Made by a program: the position numbers and the translations under genes. Shown piece by piece: positions 50,782 to 62,787 of a stretch of 64,000 nucleotides of DNA. Source of the DNA: Adiantum capillus-veneris (Eukaryota; Streptophyta; Polypodiopsida; Polypodiales; Pteridaceae); assembly GCA_014529385.2 (NCBI GenBank), contig CM043945.1:91029112-91093111 (forward strand). The letters are read 5' to 3'. The notes below the pieces were generated by a model. The model ran no database searches, was not told where the DNA came from, and was given only the letters and a program-made list of their open reading frames with translations. Positions within the stretch are counted from its first letter, which is position 1, and each line of letters begins with the position of its first letter.

Positions 50782-53115
50782 TGTGGTGTGTGGTCGTGCA
50801 GGTAGAGTCCGGCCAGCTAGTGTGGTCGGACATGTTATGGTTGTAACCAACTCTCTTCCATAATATAAGGAGGTGCACTCCCATAGAGGAGGCACACTCA
50901 GGTTGGTCTTATTCTCGTGTACACCACATTGGTGGAGGAGGCGGGCAAGGGTTAGTTAAAAAACCCTTTCTTGGTTTTCTTGGGAATCCAAAGATGGCAA
51001 TCTTCTCATGGGATACAGGGTAGCAAAGCCTTCTGCGATTCCGACTGATAGCACCACTCTCTCAGCCTGTGTTAACACTGAAGCCATGCACGCAGAGACA
51101 CTTTAGTGCATCCTCCAAGCCTCTTTGTTTCTACTAAAGTTTCTTCAGCGGTCCAGGTCACCCACGCTTCTTATCCTTGGTTTTGCATTTTATGTAACCA
51201 GCGCCGCCAGGCCGACACATCTCCTCGATCAGTCAGCTTCGTCACTGAAAGCTCTCATCTTCCATAGCAAGCTCTAGGTGGAGCTCAACACAGCGTGTCT
51301 GCTTCTGCAATTTTTCTTGCAGAGCCTTTTTCTTAATTGGTGTTCATCCTACAGTACACTCTTGCCAGATCAGTTGCCACTTCACTCCTCTCAACTCTCT
51401 TCTTCACTTTCCTAGTTCGCTGGCAATCACGTCCAGTCTCACTGTGTCCAGTAATTGAAGATGATGTCCGGATCATTCCAAGAATTGAAGCTCAAAAATG
51501 GGATAAGTCCGGTTCTTGAAACTCAGTACAATGCTCTTGCTCTTGCTACCGAAAATCCAGAAGTTGTTGCTGGCGATCAGATCAAATGGACTCCAAGAAA
51601 GGCTGAGTTGAGGTCCATTTGTTGCTGCAATTTGAGAAGACGCAGAAGTGTTGCAGGTTGCAAGCTTGGCAGTCGAAGAAAGACCGACATTTGGCTAGGA
51701 AATCAATGCAGATCAGAGGCTCCTCTTATGCATGGCATGGTAGCGTTTTCGCAGCTACCAACAAGCACAACTGCTCATGCAGACAGGGCACCGCCTGCAA
51801 CAAATTCTGGGTTGGGCCTTTTTGAATTACTAAGTAGATACCTCAACATGGGGCTCGAGCTAGTCAAGCAACAAAAACTAGTACAACTAATCTCCTCACT
51901 GCTGCAGCTCCTCTTCCTTGGCAGAAAACGAGCAAAGAAACTTGCAGAAGTGATGACGTCGACGACGACCTTTGATGACACCTGGTGGTGGTGCAGAACA
52001 TCAAATTTTGGCTCTCTTTGTCGCTTCTCCCTCAGCTGTATCAACAAGTCCTCTCTGGCAATACACGCCTTCAGCTTCAGCATCGTGCTCCTCAACACTG
52101 TTTTCTTCCTGCCCTCTAGAGCCTTAGCTATTCTTTTTGAGGGTGCATTAATTCTTATGCTGCTTTCTCTCTCAGTTGTTCTTGCTCCAATCCTCAAGGT
52201 CGACTCCTCCTCATCGCGGTGTCTTGAGGATGTCATCGTTCCTGACATAAAAGGGTTGCTACGAGTATTGTGGAGGGCACAAGAGTTTGCTTTTCAAAGA
52301 GTTTTAGTCCTTTTTTTTTTCCATTTGATCTCGCAATGGGTGCAAGACTTCTCTAATCACAGGCCGTTGTGTAGATCAAAGGTCCTGCATAGCAGAACTA
52401 GAACAAAATATCTCGATCGGCCGGCTCAACGCTGCAAGATTCCTATGCAGCCAGTCAAGTCGGAGATCTTGCAAGTGAGCCGAGAAAAGGGAGTTATTGC
52501 AACCACGTTGCAGAGGTGCCCAGTCTTTATGCTCTCATAGTTATCATACAGAACCACACAATTCATCCTTTCTTTATGTTTTTAGTGATAGTTTTGTCAA
52601 CTGCAGCTCATTTCGTAATCTATATTTGTTATCATCACACACCAAGCCCCTTTTGGAGATGATGCATGTCGCACAAAAAAGTTGTATCTTTTACAGTCGC
52701 TCCTATAGAAGTTCCTCGTCTTGTCCATTTCATTGGGATAGCGACCTAATGTTTGCACAAGCGAGATGTACGAGTTCCATGCCTTGATGATGATCGGCAT
52801 GATGTCAAGTTTAGTCCCCCAAGTTCAATTTCTAGCCCCTAAGTCGTTGTAAGCTCACTCCCCCCGGATGAGGCGGTGGAGTTGATGCAATCACTTCAGT
52901 CATGTGGAGTCCCTTCTCGGTTCAATCTTGTAAAAAGATGTCCATCTTTTTCTCCCTAAGGGGGGAGGTGTGGTGTGTGGTCGTGCAGGTAGAGTCCGGC
53001 CACCTAGTGTGGTCGGACACGTTATGGTTGTAACCAACTCTCTTCCATAACATAAGGAGGTGCACTCCCATAGAGGAGGCACACTCAGTTTGGTCTTATT
53101 CTTGGGTACACCACA
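50782..53115 (+). mobile_element. Small LTR element (TRIM-like) with non-retroviral interior
   Basis: Two 147-bp direct repeats, 50782-50928 and 52969-53115, start TGTGGTGTGTGG and end ACACCACA, a TG...CA LTR form; they differ at about seven positions by eye. ATAT lies directly outside both ends (50778-50781 and 53116-53119). A purine tract, AAGGGGGGAGG, precedes the right copy as a polypurine tract should. No good tRNA-Met primer site follows the left copy. The 2.0-kb interior has no retroviral motif but one long open frame (51461-52540). Confidence 0.78.
51461..52540 (+). CDS. Uncharacterised 359-residue ORF inside the TRIM-like element
   Basis: An open frame of 1,080 bp from ATG 51461 (MMSGSFQELKLKNG) to TAG 52538-52540. 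I do not recognise the product. It has a basic region (residues about 50-80, with CCCNLRRRRS), then near residues 200-245 two hydrophobic stretches (SIVLLNTVFFL and LILMLLSLSVVLAPILKV) that could be membrane segments, and a basic C-terminal third. It could be a captured host sequence, an element-specific protein, or a frame open by chance in a region of moderate GC. Nothing here shows it is expressed. Confidence 0.35.
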   Translation: MMSGSFQELKLKNGISPVLETQYNALALATENPEVVAGDQIKWTPRKAELRSICCCNLRRRRSVAGCKLGSRRKTDIWLGNQCRSEAPLMHGMVAFSQLPTSTTAHADRAPPATNSGLGLFELLSRYLNMGLELVKQQKLVQLISSLLQLLFLGRKRAKKLAEVMTSTTTFDDTWWWCRTSNFGSLCRFSLSCINKSSLAIHAFSFSIVLLNTVFFLPSRALAILFEGALILMLLSLSVVLAPILKVDSSSSRCLEDVIVPDIKGLLRVLWRAQEFAFQRVLVLFFFHLISQWVQDFSNHRPLCRSKVLHSRTRTKYLDRPAQRCKIPMQPVKSEILQVSREKGVIATTLQRCPVFMLS

Positions 53116-54312
53116 ATATATTCCTCAGCCCACATGTAAAAACAATTTTAATACATTGTACAATTATAAGGTCATGTGGGCTAGTTATGCTGGCATTTGC
53201 GGGTTCTGCCTCGTTTGGTAGTGCTGAATGAGTCTTGTTTAACACTTGGGACATGAGGCCGAGTGACATGCCCGCGCGAATGGAGGCTTATTATCATCTT
53301 GGAGTGGAAGGTGAATCTATACTATCTATAAAAGGGGAGGGAATTCCGGCTCCCCCCCCAAAACACACGGCACTCAATCCTCCATCCGACTTTCTCTCAG
53401 GCGGTGTGCTCTGTAGTCGTTAGCGGTACAGGTGAGAGAGAGAGAGAGACTGCGCGAAAGAGACACAGTCCCCTCGAGAGGCCTCGAGTCCTTGACCGCT
53501 TGCGACCCCACCTTCATGACTTCAATTTATTTATCCGTGCTGGAACGACGGATATTGCAGGTAATATACGAGCAGGCTGCGGCCCTACCTGTGTGCTCTG
53601 AGCACTGATTGCCCATCTCAAAAAATGGAACCGGGTCGCCTAGGTGTGCGCATCAGCCTTACTGGCCTCAACGGATCCAGGGTTGGTTGCATCCAAAGGC
53701 TTATAGCCAACGTTTCTCTCCCCCTCATACTCTACCTTTGCCATGCTTGGTGCTTAGTGAGGCTCCCGAGTCCCATTCCCACACATGGGCATTGTTGGGC
53801 TTACACAAGGAAGGCTTACATGGAGAGAGGGGTAGGAGCACCTCTTCAACTATGAGTGTGCGCGGAACTGTTACTGGAAGTAGAGCAGGAGAATCGGGAA
53901 AAGTTTTAAGAATAGCCAATCTCAGATGACACAGCAACTGTCTTGGGTGAAGCTCTCTACTACAGGCCCAGCTTCTTTTCTTCTTCCCCTGTGTCTCCTC
54001 TGTTTCTCTACTCTTCCCCTCATCGCTCTCCCTAAAGCCACAAAGTCCCTTAGAGGCAGCCCCTCTGTCGGGAAAATCACTTGGGTCTGCATCTTGGATT
54101 ATACTCAGAGAACCCTTTTCGTCTCTGTGTGTAAGTGGGAAGCTCAAATAAGTTGGTTTTGATTTAACAAGGGGCAAGAAATAAAACAACGTGAGGAACA
54201 AGAGAAGAGGAGCAAGAAATAAAGTAGTGTGAGAAGAGGAGCAACAAAATAGTGTGTTGCATGCAGGTGATGGTGCAGGGGCGGCTTCTTTTTCAACATA
54301 ACTATGGTGCAG
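53116..54312. other. Interval, nothing recognised
   Basis: Short open frames on both strands (up to 158 codons, - strand 54201-53725) with no motif I can name, and a small GA tract near 53433. Confidence 0.3.
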
Positions 54313-54391
54313 GCATAAGGGCCGTCACAAAGAGAATCTCTTACAACTTACAAATTGGAAAGTTTTATTACCACCATGGTAGGTAACTTAG

Positions 54392-54495
<104 letters not shown>

Positions 54496-54631
54496 GCACA
54501 CACACACAGAACTTGAATCTGTGGGTGGAAAGAGAGAAGAGGTAGCAAAATACTGTGCCATGTTTCTAGGTAGGTTGGAACATTTTGTGAATTAATACGG
54601 TCATGTTCATTGAGCGTGAAAAGCCAAGCTT

Positions 54632-54835
54632 ATGTCTCTCTCAAGATTTTACATTCACACAATGTTGCTTTTATGTACTCTCTTTGTGACGGCCACCAAT
54701 GCACGGATAGCTTGCAAGGGGTCGTCGAATCATGCATTGTGCTCTGAATATACTCATGTCAACATCTTCACAAAGAGCTTGGATAGCATGTTGGTGGGCG
54801 TTTGCCCGCAAGCTGTGCAACAGGCGTGTCTGTAG
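54632..54835 (+). CDS. Small secreted-type cysteine peptide, copy 1
   Basis: A 67-codon frame, ATG 54632 to TAG 54833-54835. Residues 1-24 look like a signal peptide: hydrophobic MLLLCTLFVTA, with a plausible cleavage after TNA. The remaining 43 residues contain four cysteines (28, 37, 58, 66) and CSEYTHVNIFTKSLDSML. That pattern recalls the start of Gnk2/DUF26 secreted domains, but the frame is far shorter than that domain (about 100 residues), so it could equally be a truncated first exon. Function unknown; expression not shown. Confidence 0.45.
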   Translation: MSLSRFYIHTMLLLCTLFVTATNARIACKGSSNHALCSEYTHVNIFTKSLDSMLVGVCPQAVQQACL

Positions 54836-55026
54836 TGGAAGCTAAGAACTCATTGAGTGGTGGTCCGCATCGGACAACACTACCCGTCTACCTAGAGTGG
54901 TCACACGACTAGATGGGCTCCTTCTCTTTGTCCACATCAGTTGGCAAGCATAAGGGCCGTCACAAAGAGAATCTCTTACAACTTACAAATTGGAAAGTTT
55001 TATTACCACCATGGTAGGTAACTTAG

Positions 55027-55132
<106 letters not shown>

Positions 55133-55272
55133 GCACACACACACACAGAACTTGAATCTGTGGGTGGAAAGAGAGAAGAGGTAGCAAAATACTGTGCGCC
55201 ATGTTTCTAGGTAGGTTGGGACATTTTGTGAATTAATACGGTCATGTTCATTGAGCATGAAAAGCCAAGCTT

Positions 55273-55476
55273 ATGTCTCTCTCAAGATTTTACATTCACA
55301 CAATGTTGCTTTTATGTACTCTCTTTGTGACGGCCACCAATGCATGGCTAGCTTGCAAGGGGTCGTCGAATCATGCATTGTGCTCTGAATATACTCATGT
55401 CAACATCTTCACAAAGAGCTTGGACAACATGTTGGTGGGCGTTTGCCCGCAAGCTATGCAACAGGCGTGTCTGTAG
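55273..55476 (+). CDS. Small secreted-type cysteine peptide, copy 2
   Basis: Second-unit copy, 67 codons, with the same signal peptide and four cysteines kept. It differs from copy 1 at residues 25 (R/W), 26 (I/L), 52 (S/N) and 62 (V/M); four of the five nucleotide changes I see alter the protein. The alternative to a real gene is a non-coding repeat that happens to be open. Confidence 0.45.
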   Translation: MSLSRFYIHTMLLLCTLFVTATNAWLACKGSSNHALCSEYTHVNIFTKSLDNMLVGVCPQAMQQACL

Positions 55477-55588
55477 TGGAAGCTAAGCACTCATTGAGTG
55501 GTGGTCCGCATCGGACAACACTACCCGTCTACCTAGAGTGGTCACACGACTAGATGGGCTCCTTCTCTTTGTCCACATCAGTTGGCAA

Positions 55589-56451
55589 GCATAGGTTTCA
55601 TGGGATAGGCGAGGTCGAGACAAACTCAAACAACTACTGGGAGGTGGTATTAGAAAGGCGGACGCATGGCGATCGATAGAAAGACGATTGGAGAGCTGTT
55701 GTGCAGGGGGGAGAAGGGTGTGTAGCTGATTTTGCAGGGACTTGGGCTACCACCAGGACTGCTACAAGCTGGATCGTCCAACAAATGGGCGACGGCTCGA
55801 TATATTGTGCATCATAATGCTCAATGCGTCTCCTTCAACCGAAAGGCCTGGCTGTGGGAGAGAGGTGGCAGGGTCTCCCAAGTGCCATATATCATCATCA
55901 GTAGCAACAGGGTGAGGTTCACAACCAAGGTTTAGAGAGAGTAGGTGCTCTTGATGACACATGGCGCATGCGTTTTTTGAGCATGCGAAGGAGAGTTATG
56001 GCATGGTAGTAGTGTTGTTGCAAGCAAACGATAGAGTTGTGTGGAATGGGGTGAGGATGATGGGTGCTTGCGATAGTACGCAAAGGTTTGCATGAAAAAT
56101 GGTGTGCAATGCTACGAGTTGTTAGAGCGTGGCAACCAAGCTACATGGAAAAGTGGCAGATTGTGGGTCTCGGCTTTGCACATGCATGAGGGGTGTTGCG
56201 CAAAACGGGGTGGCATTGAGGGGTGCTCCCCACACCACACAGAGGGTGTGCAGTGATGCGGGTTGTCATAGCGAGGCACCCAAGCTACGTGGCAATGTTA
56301 GAGGGGGAAGCGCAAGGGTGAGGCTGCTCTGCAAAGCAGCTGATGGTGGGTATACACGAAAGACAAGGCAGTCAAGGAATGAAGGTAGCAAACCTGCTAT
56401 AAATGGAGACAACGCAACAGGTCATTGGCGGCTATGGCAACATTGAGCTCA

Positions 56452-56503
<52 letters not shown>

Positions 56504-57180
56504 CCTTCCAGTGTGTGCCTTTGTGTCTGGCCTTCAAACCTGCTACAAATGGAGACAACGTAGTAGGGCATTGGCGACTATGGCAACATTGAGCCAACAC
56601 CTTTGACCAACATCCAACCATCAATATCCAGTGCACCTCAGAGGTGAAATATTGTTGCAAGGGCTAGCACTGTGACCTCTGGCTTGGATGAGAGGAGGAT
56701 GTAGCTTTCTATTGTGATCAGACACCATACCTCTGCCCCTTATACCACTGCATATCTACGACATCTGCCATTGTACTACTGCTTTGCCAACCACCTTGCA
56801 TGTTTCCTCTCTCACATGCTTTGATGTGGGCCAGGATCTTGGAAGATGGGGAGGGGGGTAGGGTGGGGTGGGGTGGGGTGGGGTGGGGCCAAGTGAGGGA
56901 AAGAGGGGCCATGCTGCCGCCTCCGCCGCTTTACTAGTGTGTAATAAAGAAGGAAAAAGAATTTACCAACCAAAGATGTGGGAGAAGGCCCACCTGGAGA
57001 TCCAGATCTAGAGCTCTCCATTGAGAAAACATGAATGTCTTGCATGATGTGGGCAATGGCCTACAGGCCATGCACACACAACAATCGTCCACCCATTTTG
57101 AGCCAGCCAAATGGATATGGCAGTGCCACATCATAATTTGAAAACATTATCCATATCTGCACAGTGTCCATACATTTCCA
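55589..57180. other. Intergenic, low-complexity features only
   Basis: No gene is supported. Contains a duplicated segment (CCTGCTAYAAATGGAGACAA at about 56393 and 56539, followed by GGCTATGGCAACATTGAGC-like text) around a (GA)n tract at 56452-56500, and a GGGGT tandem at 56859-56888. Confidence 0.5.
56859..56888. repeat. GGGGT tandem, G-quadruplex-type sequence
   Basis: Five to six consecutive GGGGT units, giving at least four G-runs with one-base loops. Confidence 0.85.
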
Positions 57181-57189
57181 ACACGAGGG

Positions 57190-57195
57190 TATATA
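57190..57195 (+). promoter_or_regulatory. TATA box candidate
   Basis: TATATA about 105 bp upstream of the ATG at 57295. With a start site about 30 bp downstream, this would leave a 5' UTR of about 70 nt, normal for a plant gene. Confidence 0.5.
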
Positions 57196-57294
57196 GAGCT
57201 CGCTGCATTTTGCGCAGTGGTGAGAGAGAAGCACAGATTTAACGACCCATAACTTACATACGTACATACACAGATCGCCCATTGTATATCTTCC

Positions 57295-57648
57295 ATGGCT
57301 ACCTTCTCCATCGCCCAGCAGCATGCCTGCGTTTCCTCTGCTTCTGCTGCCTCATTCGCCGCTAAGAGGACTGTCCGCAAGAGCTTCTCTGGCTTGCAAG
57401 TCGCTCCCCTCTCTGGTCGTGGATCCCCCAGCCTGCAGAGCAAGCTCTGCAGAGGAAGAGCTCGTCTTGTCTGTGCTGTTGGTGACGTCTCCCCCGAGGG
57501 CACCAGCTATCTCATTGCTGGCGCCATAGCCGTCGCCCTCATAGGCACTGCGTACCCTGTTCTCTTTGCCCGCAAAGACTTGTAAGTAGGTGTATCTTGC
57601 CCTTGCGTGTGTGCAAGAAAAGAAAATTTGAGCACGGCATTTTACCCT

Positions 57649-57693
<45 letters not shown>

Positions 57694-59019
57694 TAATGTA
57701 TGATCCAGATTTAGAGAAAATTACTGTAAAAACAGAGAAAATGAGCTCAAACTTGCAAAATTCCTCTTAGTTCAAAAGGAATTGTGTACGGTTGACAATG
57801 ATTTTTCCTGAACATGGATCGCTACACAGTAAGCCTCCTTGTTCGGCTCGGAAAGGGTCGAGTCGTCTGTAAATGTTCTTGATCGAAGTGTTGTTGCATT
57901 TGTAGCCTTATGCCATAAGCTTGTTTATTAATTGGGCGAAATATGTGGTGAATTTTGCAGGTGTCCCCAATGCGATGGTGCGGGTTTTGTAAGAAAGTCA
58001 GGCTCTGCGTTGTCTGCTAATGCCGCCCGCAAGGATCTAGCTCAAATTGTTTGTCCTACATGCAAGGGTCTCGGCAAATTGGGTACATTTTCTGTGCATG
58101 AATTTATTTTTCTTCAGGATCTGCGTATGCTTTCGTAGTGTACTTATTCTCACTCTTCATGTCTGTTGGATTGCGACTTCACTACCTCATTTTAACCTTG
58201 CATGACGTACTCTTGTAATGTGTATGAATGTGCTCATGCGTCTATAGCTTGCGATTTCCACGACGTGGGAGTATGGATGTATTTTCTTATACTGATTCAA
58301 TCTTTCCTACCGCCTATATTTTACGCCTTTCAATATCATACACGTACTGATTGCCTTAATTTTGATTTCCACATCTCACTGTCAATGCGTGGTGATGTGC
58401 CACAGTCATCTTTTGTTAATGTGAGGAGTTGGTGATGTAGCACTGCATTCGCCATATGCCAAGCCGACCGATTGTGCTGAAAATCATATGTTCATATGTC
58501 ATGCCTTGTGCTTATCTCGTGAGCTTATGGTAATGTGCACGCTCTTATGGCCTACCGTATGTGCCAATATGTTTGTGTGTGGTGTGTGCATGCATGCGTG
58601 CACCTCTTGCAGTTGTCAAGCTTGCTTGTAATTGCGCAAACGATGGTTTTTTTTTGTGTGTGTGTGTGTGTGTGTGGATGCATGACTTGCTGAGTTGTTT
58701 GTTCAACTCTCCCATTATGAAATTACGCGCTGCACATTGGGGATAAAGCATTTTCCTAATCATACATTTTCTTTTCTTTTGTTTTCTCGAAGAGAAAATG
58801 TAGAATGTGGGCTATTTTCTCACATTTTTGCACTAATTTTCAAAGATGTTAGGCAGTATAAATTTTCAAAGATGTTAGGCAGTATATGAGGTCTTTTTGG
58901 TCTTGCTCCTAATCAGCATTATCAAACCTTCAGACAGCACAATGATAATTTGAGACACACATCTCCAAAAGACTGATGCGTAGACTATGGCTTCTCTTGC
59001 AGGTCAAGTTGACAAGTAA
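57295..59019 (+). CDS. Plastid-targeted DnaJ-type zinc-finger membrane protein, 141 aa
   Basis: Exons 57295-57581, 57961-58082 and 59003-59019 join in frame through GT-AG introns and end at TAA 59017-59019. Residues 1 to about 60 are rich in Ser, Ala and Arg, starting MATFSIAQQ, a typical chloroplast transit peptide. One hydrophobic stretch (about residues 73-90, LIAGAIAVALIGTAYPVLF) should span a membrane, likely thylakoid. Two zinc-binding CxxCxGxG motifs follow, CPQCDGAG (97-104) and CPTCKGLG (127-134), and the end is KLGQVDK. This is half of the four-motif DnaJ cysteine-rich domain. Plant plastid proteins with such domains, for example BSD2 and LQY1, act as chaperone or thiol factors in photosynthetic complex assembly; a similar role here is inference. 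The ATG lies about 105 bp after a TATA box. No lesion is seen. Confidence 0.9.
57654..57690. repeat. (GA)n in intron 1 of the zinc-finger gene
   Basis: About 18 GA units shortly after exon 1. Confidence 0.95.
58835..58886. repeat. 26-bp perfect tandem duplication in intron 2
   Basis: AATTTTCAAAGATGTTAGGC plus AGTATA occurs twice, head to tail. Confidence 0.95.
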
Positions 59020-60370
59020 AGGAATGGTACAGCTGGTCAGTGCAGCGCTCGAACCCCTTGGGCTACATGACCTTTGTACGTGCTACAAGCCAAGCAACAC
59101 CAGGATTTTAAACCTTTGTTTTACACTTCTGGAAGACTAGTGAACTTGAAAGATTAAAAGAAATGTGCATTTTTCGTGCTGAGGCTTGTAGGGAGAGGAA
59201 TCGTCTGCATGCATTAGGCCAGTGTCTTGGTGATTGGTGTGATATCAGAAGAGATTAGTAAGGCTGATTTGTCTGGGTGTTAGTTTTGATAGCCCTGTTC
59301 AGACGAAACGGAGAAAGACTACTTACTGAAATGGTAGGGCCTTATAGACATCCAATGATCTTAGCTCAACTTGCTACTCCTTTTTTCAGCTGCGCCACGT
59401 GGGACGCACGCCCCTTGCTTCTTCTATGCCGCCGGCCCGACTGAACCTGAACTGGGCTTAATGCAGTGCACGCATGCGTTGTTTACTCAGCTCTCTGAGT
59501 TTGTATCTGAGGTAGTGATCACACAATGCATAGCTATCGGTTACTTTTGAAATAACTGAGCCTCATGCATGGCCACACATTCACCAGTTATTTGTCTCTA
59601 TCCAACTATATGCCTATTTTGGCATAGTAGCGTCGGTAACGTCTTAAGCATTATTATGCTTTGCGTGACCACATCTTTAATGGAGAAATTGTCTGGTTGA
59701 ACAGTGGAGCAGTCCTCACATATCCTGATTTTTGTCGCAACTTCCCCGGAAGAAAATCAGAATTCTTGGTAGTGATATATTTTGACATTAAGTATCAAGT
59801 GAAACCATGCGGGTTTTTAGCCCAGTAGATACCTAGATTTTGGCACAAAACTCAGACGTCGTAGTAGTATGACAATAAAATGCAAGGCCCTTAAAATGTT
59901 TAAGCAGTGATTCACAGGGGTTAAGTTATCATCAAGAGAGGAGAGGATTGCACATCTGTTAGCCTGTCTTATTTAATGCTTTGGGCAACAATGGTCATGT
60001 AGGCATGCATTATGTGGTCCCTCCGAGAGGGTTAGCCGCCGATCTGTCCTTTTCAAGGCACGTGTTGGTCAAAAATTTCTCGTGAATTTGTCATTGGAAG
60101 GGCTTGTTTAAATAATTCCCTTCTATGCCACCAGAATTTTTTCTCATGAATTTTTCAAGCCTCCCTCTCTGCCACCATCCTTGCTATGTCCTCGTCCCTT
60201 GCTCCCACTGGCAAACGGCCATCCTTTGCACCCAACTCTGCTCTGCGTCCTGTTCTTCCACCCGCCCTGCAAGTTTGTCGATCATGTATGAAGAAAGTGC
60301 GCGCTCTCTCTCTCTCTCTCTCATAGTTTTCCACGACGTTAAAATACTCTTCTTTCTCGCCATGCAATTA

Positions 60371-60404
<34 letters not shown>

Positions 60405-61018
60405 GGGGAGAATTTCCTGAGATTCCAACTACTCTACGATTTTGATTTTAATTTTAATTAAAATCGTAGGGACATATTGATGTTGTGGCAAAACTTTGAC
60501 TAATGCTTATCTGTATTTGCGTTAAGAGTTGTGATCGGTTATGCTCATACTTGCAACATTACACTTGCGATAATACGTCGACACATGCAGCAACTGTCTA
60601 TTTTCAGCGTTTGCTATCTATTCTATATATTAAGCAGAGAGACATTCAGGGGGACACGTGTCAACAGCTGCAAGGTCCGACGAGTTTTGATTAGTGTCCC
60701 ATTGAGAGCCTCGCGACACACACACACACACACACACACACAGAGCGAGCTTTCGCGCCAGGAGATTGTTTTTGAACCTCGACACTTGGAGCATTTTGTG
60801 CAACGTGGGGGTGGTTGACGTCGCCTGAGCTAGGTCTACAGTGCGGACGAGCAAGCAGATTGATCAGGGCAGGCAAAGCCAAGTGTGGTGCACTTCTTGA
60901 AGCGTTGTGCATGGGAGCACGCATGGGGAATCTGGATTCTGCTAGCACTACCAACGTATTGTCCCTAGCAGCTGGAGAGAGAGAGAGAGAGAGCACAACT
61001 GGCCAGAGTTGTCCGCCC

Positions 61019-61062
<44 letters not shown>

Positions 61063-61076
61063 GCAGAGCAAAGAAG
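59020..61076. other. 3' flank and intergenic DNA
   Basis: No gene is supported. Contains CT/GA tracts (60308-60320, 60372-60404), a hairpin at 60434-60469 with 10-bp perfect arms CTACGATTTT/AAAATCGTAG, a (CA)n tract (about 60715-60742) and GA tracts at 60975-60993 and 61021-61058. Confidence 0.6.
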
Positions 61077-62474
61077 CACCAAGAAAGGAGCCATATTCCC
61101 TACATGAAGGGGAAGAGAATAGGTCTTTCTTTTGTGAGCTCACTTAGGATTGCGCCAAAGAAGTACCAAGGCAGTAGGATACATGCTAGTAGGCTACATG
61201 CTGATATTCATGATAGTGGGTTACTTAAAAAGAACACATACTTAGGCAGCACCTAATCAGTATCTATGTCAAGTGAACTACACTTTTCAGAGCGCAATAG
61301 GTCCTCGACAAACTTCCTCTTTGTAGTGTTGTCTCATGGAGTGCATTGATTGATGGATATGTCCAATAAGGTCAAAGCTAGGAAGCTCTAGGTTGTTTTC
61401 TGTAGAGTGCAATAGGTCCTCGACGAGCTTCTTATTCGTAGTGGTCTCATGGGGTGCATTGATTGCAAGATAAACAAATATGCATATCAAGTGTGGTGCA
61501 CTTCTCAGAGGGCAATATCTATGTCAAGTGCAATGCACTTCTCAGAGTGCAATAGGTCCTCAATGAGCTTCGTGTCAGCAATGTTGTCTCATGGAGTGTA
61601 TTGATTGTAGGATATGTCCAACATGGTCAGGGCCAGGAAGCTCTCGACTATTTTCATCACCAAGAAAGGAACAATATCCGCTACATGGAGGGGAATTGAA
61701 TAGGCCTTTCTTTTGTGAGCTCCCTTAAAGACTGCGCCAAAAAAGTACCAAGGCAGTAGGATACATGCTGATAATCATGATAGTGGGTTACTTGAAAAGA
61801 ACACATACTTAAGCAAAACCTTAATCAGTATCTATGTCAAGTGCACTACACTTTTCAGAGCACAAAAGGTCCTCGACGAGCTTCCTCTTTGCAGTGTTGT
61901 CTCATGGAGTGCATTGATTGCTGGATATGTCCAATACTATATATTGAGGAGACTGGTTTTCCAGTGCCATGTGTCAAACTTTGATGCATCTGGTGAGTTC
62001 CGGTAGACAAATATGCATATCAAGTGTGGTGCACTTCTCAGAGGGCAGTATCTATGTCAAGTGCAATGCACTTCGCAGCGCGCAATAGGTCCTCAATGAG
62101 CTTCGTGTCAACAATGTTGTCTCATGGAGTGTATTGAGTGTAGGACATGTCCAACATGGTCAGGGCCATGAAGCTCTAGACTATTTTCAGCACCAAGAAA
62201 GGAACAATATCCGCTACATGGAGGGGAAGAGAATAGGCCTTTCTTTTGTGAGCTCACTAAAGACTGCGCCAAAGAAGTACCAAGGCAGTAGGATACATGC
62301 TAATATTCATGATATTGGGTTACTTGAAAAGAACACATACTTAAGCAACACCTTAATCAGTATCTATGTCAAGTGCACTACACTTTTCAGAGTGCAACAG
62401 GTCCTGGACGAGCTTCCTCTTTGCAGTGTTGTCTCATGGAGTGCATTGATTGCTGGATATGTCCAATACTATAT
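61077..62474 (+). pseudogene. Tandem array of PPR (PLS-type) gene fragments
   Basis: PPR proteins bind RNA, mostly in organelles. Here a module of about 0.3-0.5 kb is repeated, with copies starting CACCAAGAAAGGA at about 61077, 61658 and 62190, plus extra partial helices between. Decoded pieces show the PLS wording: RIHANIHDIGLLEKNTYLS, then LPLCSVVSWSALIAGYVQ, then HGQGHEALDYF. At the same codon, within AQ-stop-VL, four of six helices carry TAG (61298, 61413, 61553, 62086), so the array seems to have been amplified from an already broken copy. Frames shift between modules. Confidence 0.75.
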
Positions 62475-62541
62475 ATTAAGGAGATTGGTTCTTCAGTGCC
62501 ATGTGTCAAACTTTGCTGCATCCGATGAGTTCCGGTATATA

Positions 62542-62592
<51 letters not shown>

Positions 62593-62787
62593 CACCTAGC
62601 TACTTGGATAACCCAACTTCCAAGAAAGCACATCATACCCGCCAGTTTCGCAGCCCGGCTTGAAACGTCACTAAGAGCAGCAAGAGGCGATCAAGGACAG
62701 AAGGGCCGAGGAGGTGAACTCATTCAACTTATTGATAATTGTTATAAAATTTGTAAGTCAACCTGTTTAGTGCCAATGCAGGTGTAA
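62089..62787 (+). pseudogene. Best-preserved PPR fragment of the array
   Basis: An open frame after the TAG at 62086-62088. It encodes about two PPR motifs (VVSWSVLSVGHVQHGQGHEA, then GSRIHANIHDIGLLE, then LISIYVKC and VVSWSALIAGYVQ). It then runs into unrelated sequence containing a (GA)n tract read as Arg-Glu repeats, and ends at 62787. A real PPR protein has many more repeats, so this is a remnant. Confidence 0.65.
62545..62590. repeat. (GA)n microsatellite
   Basis: About 22 GA units, interrupting the PPR-derived frame. Confidence 0.95.
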
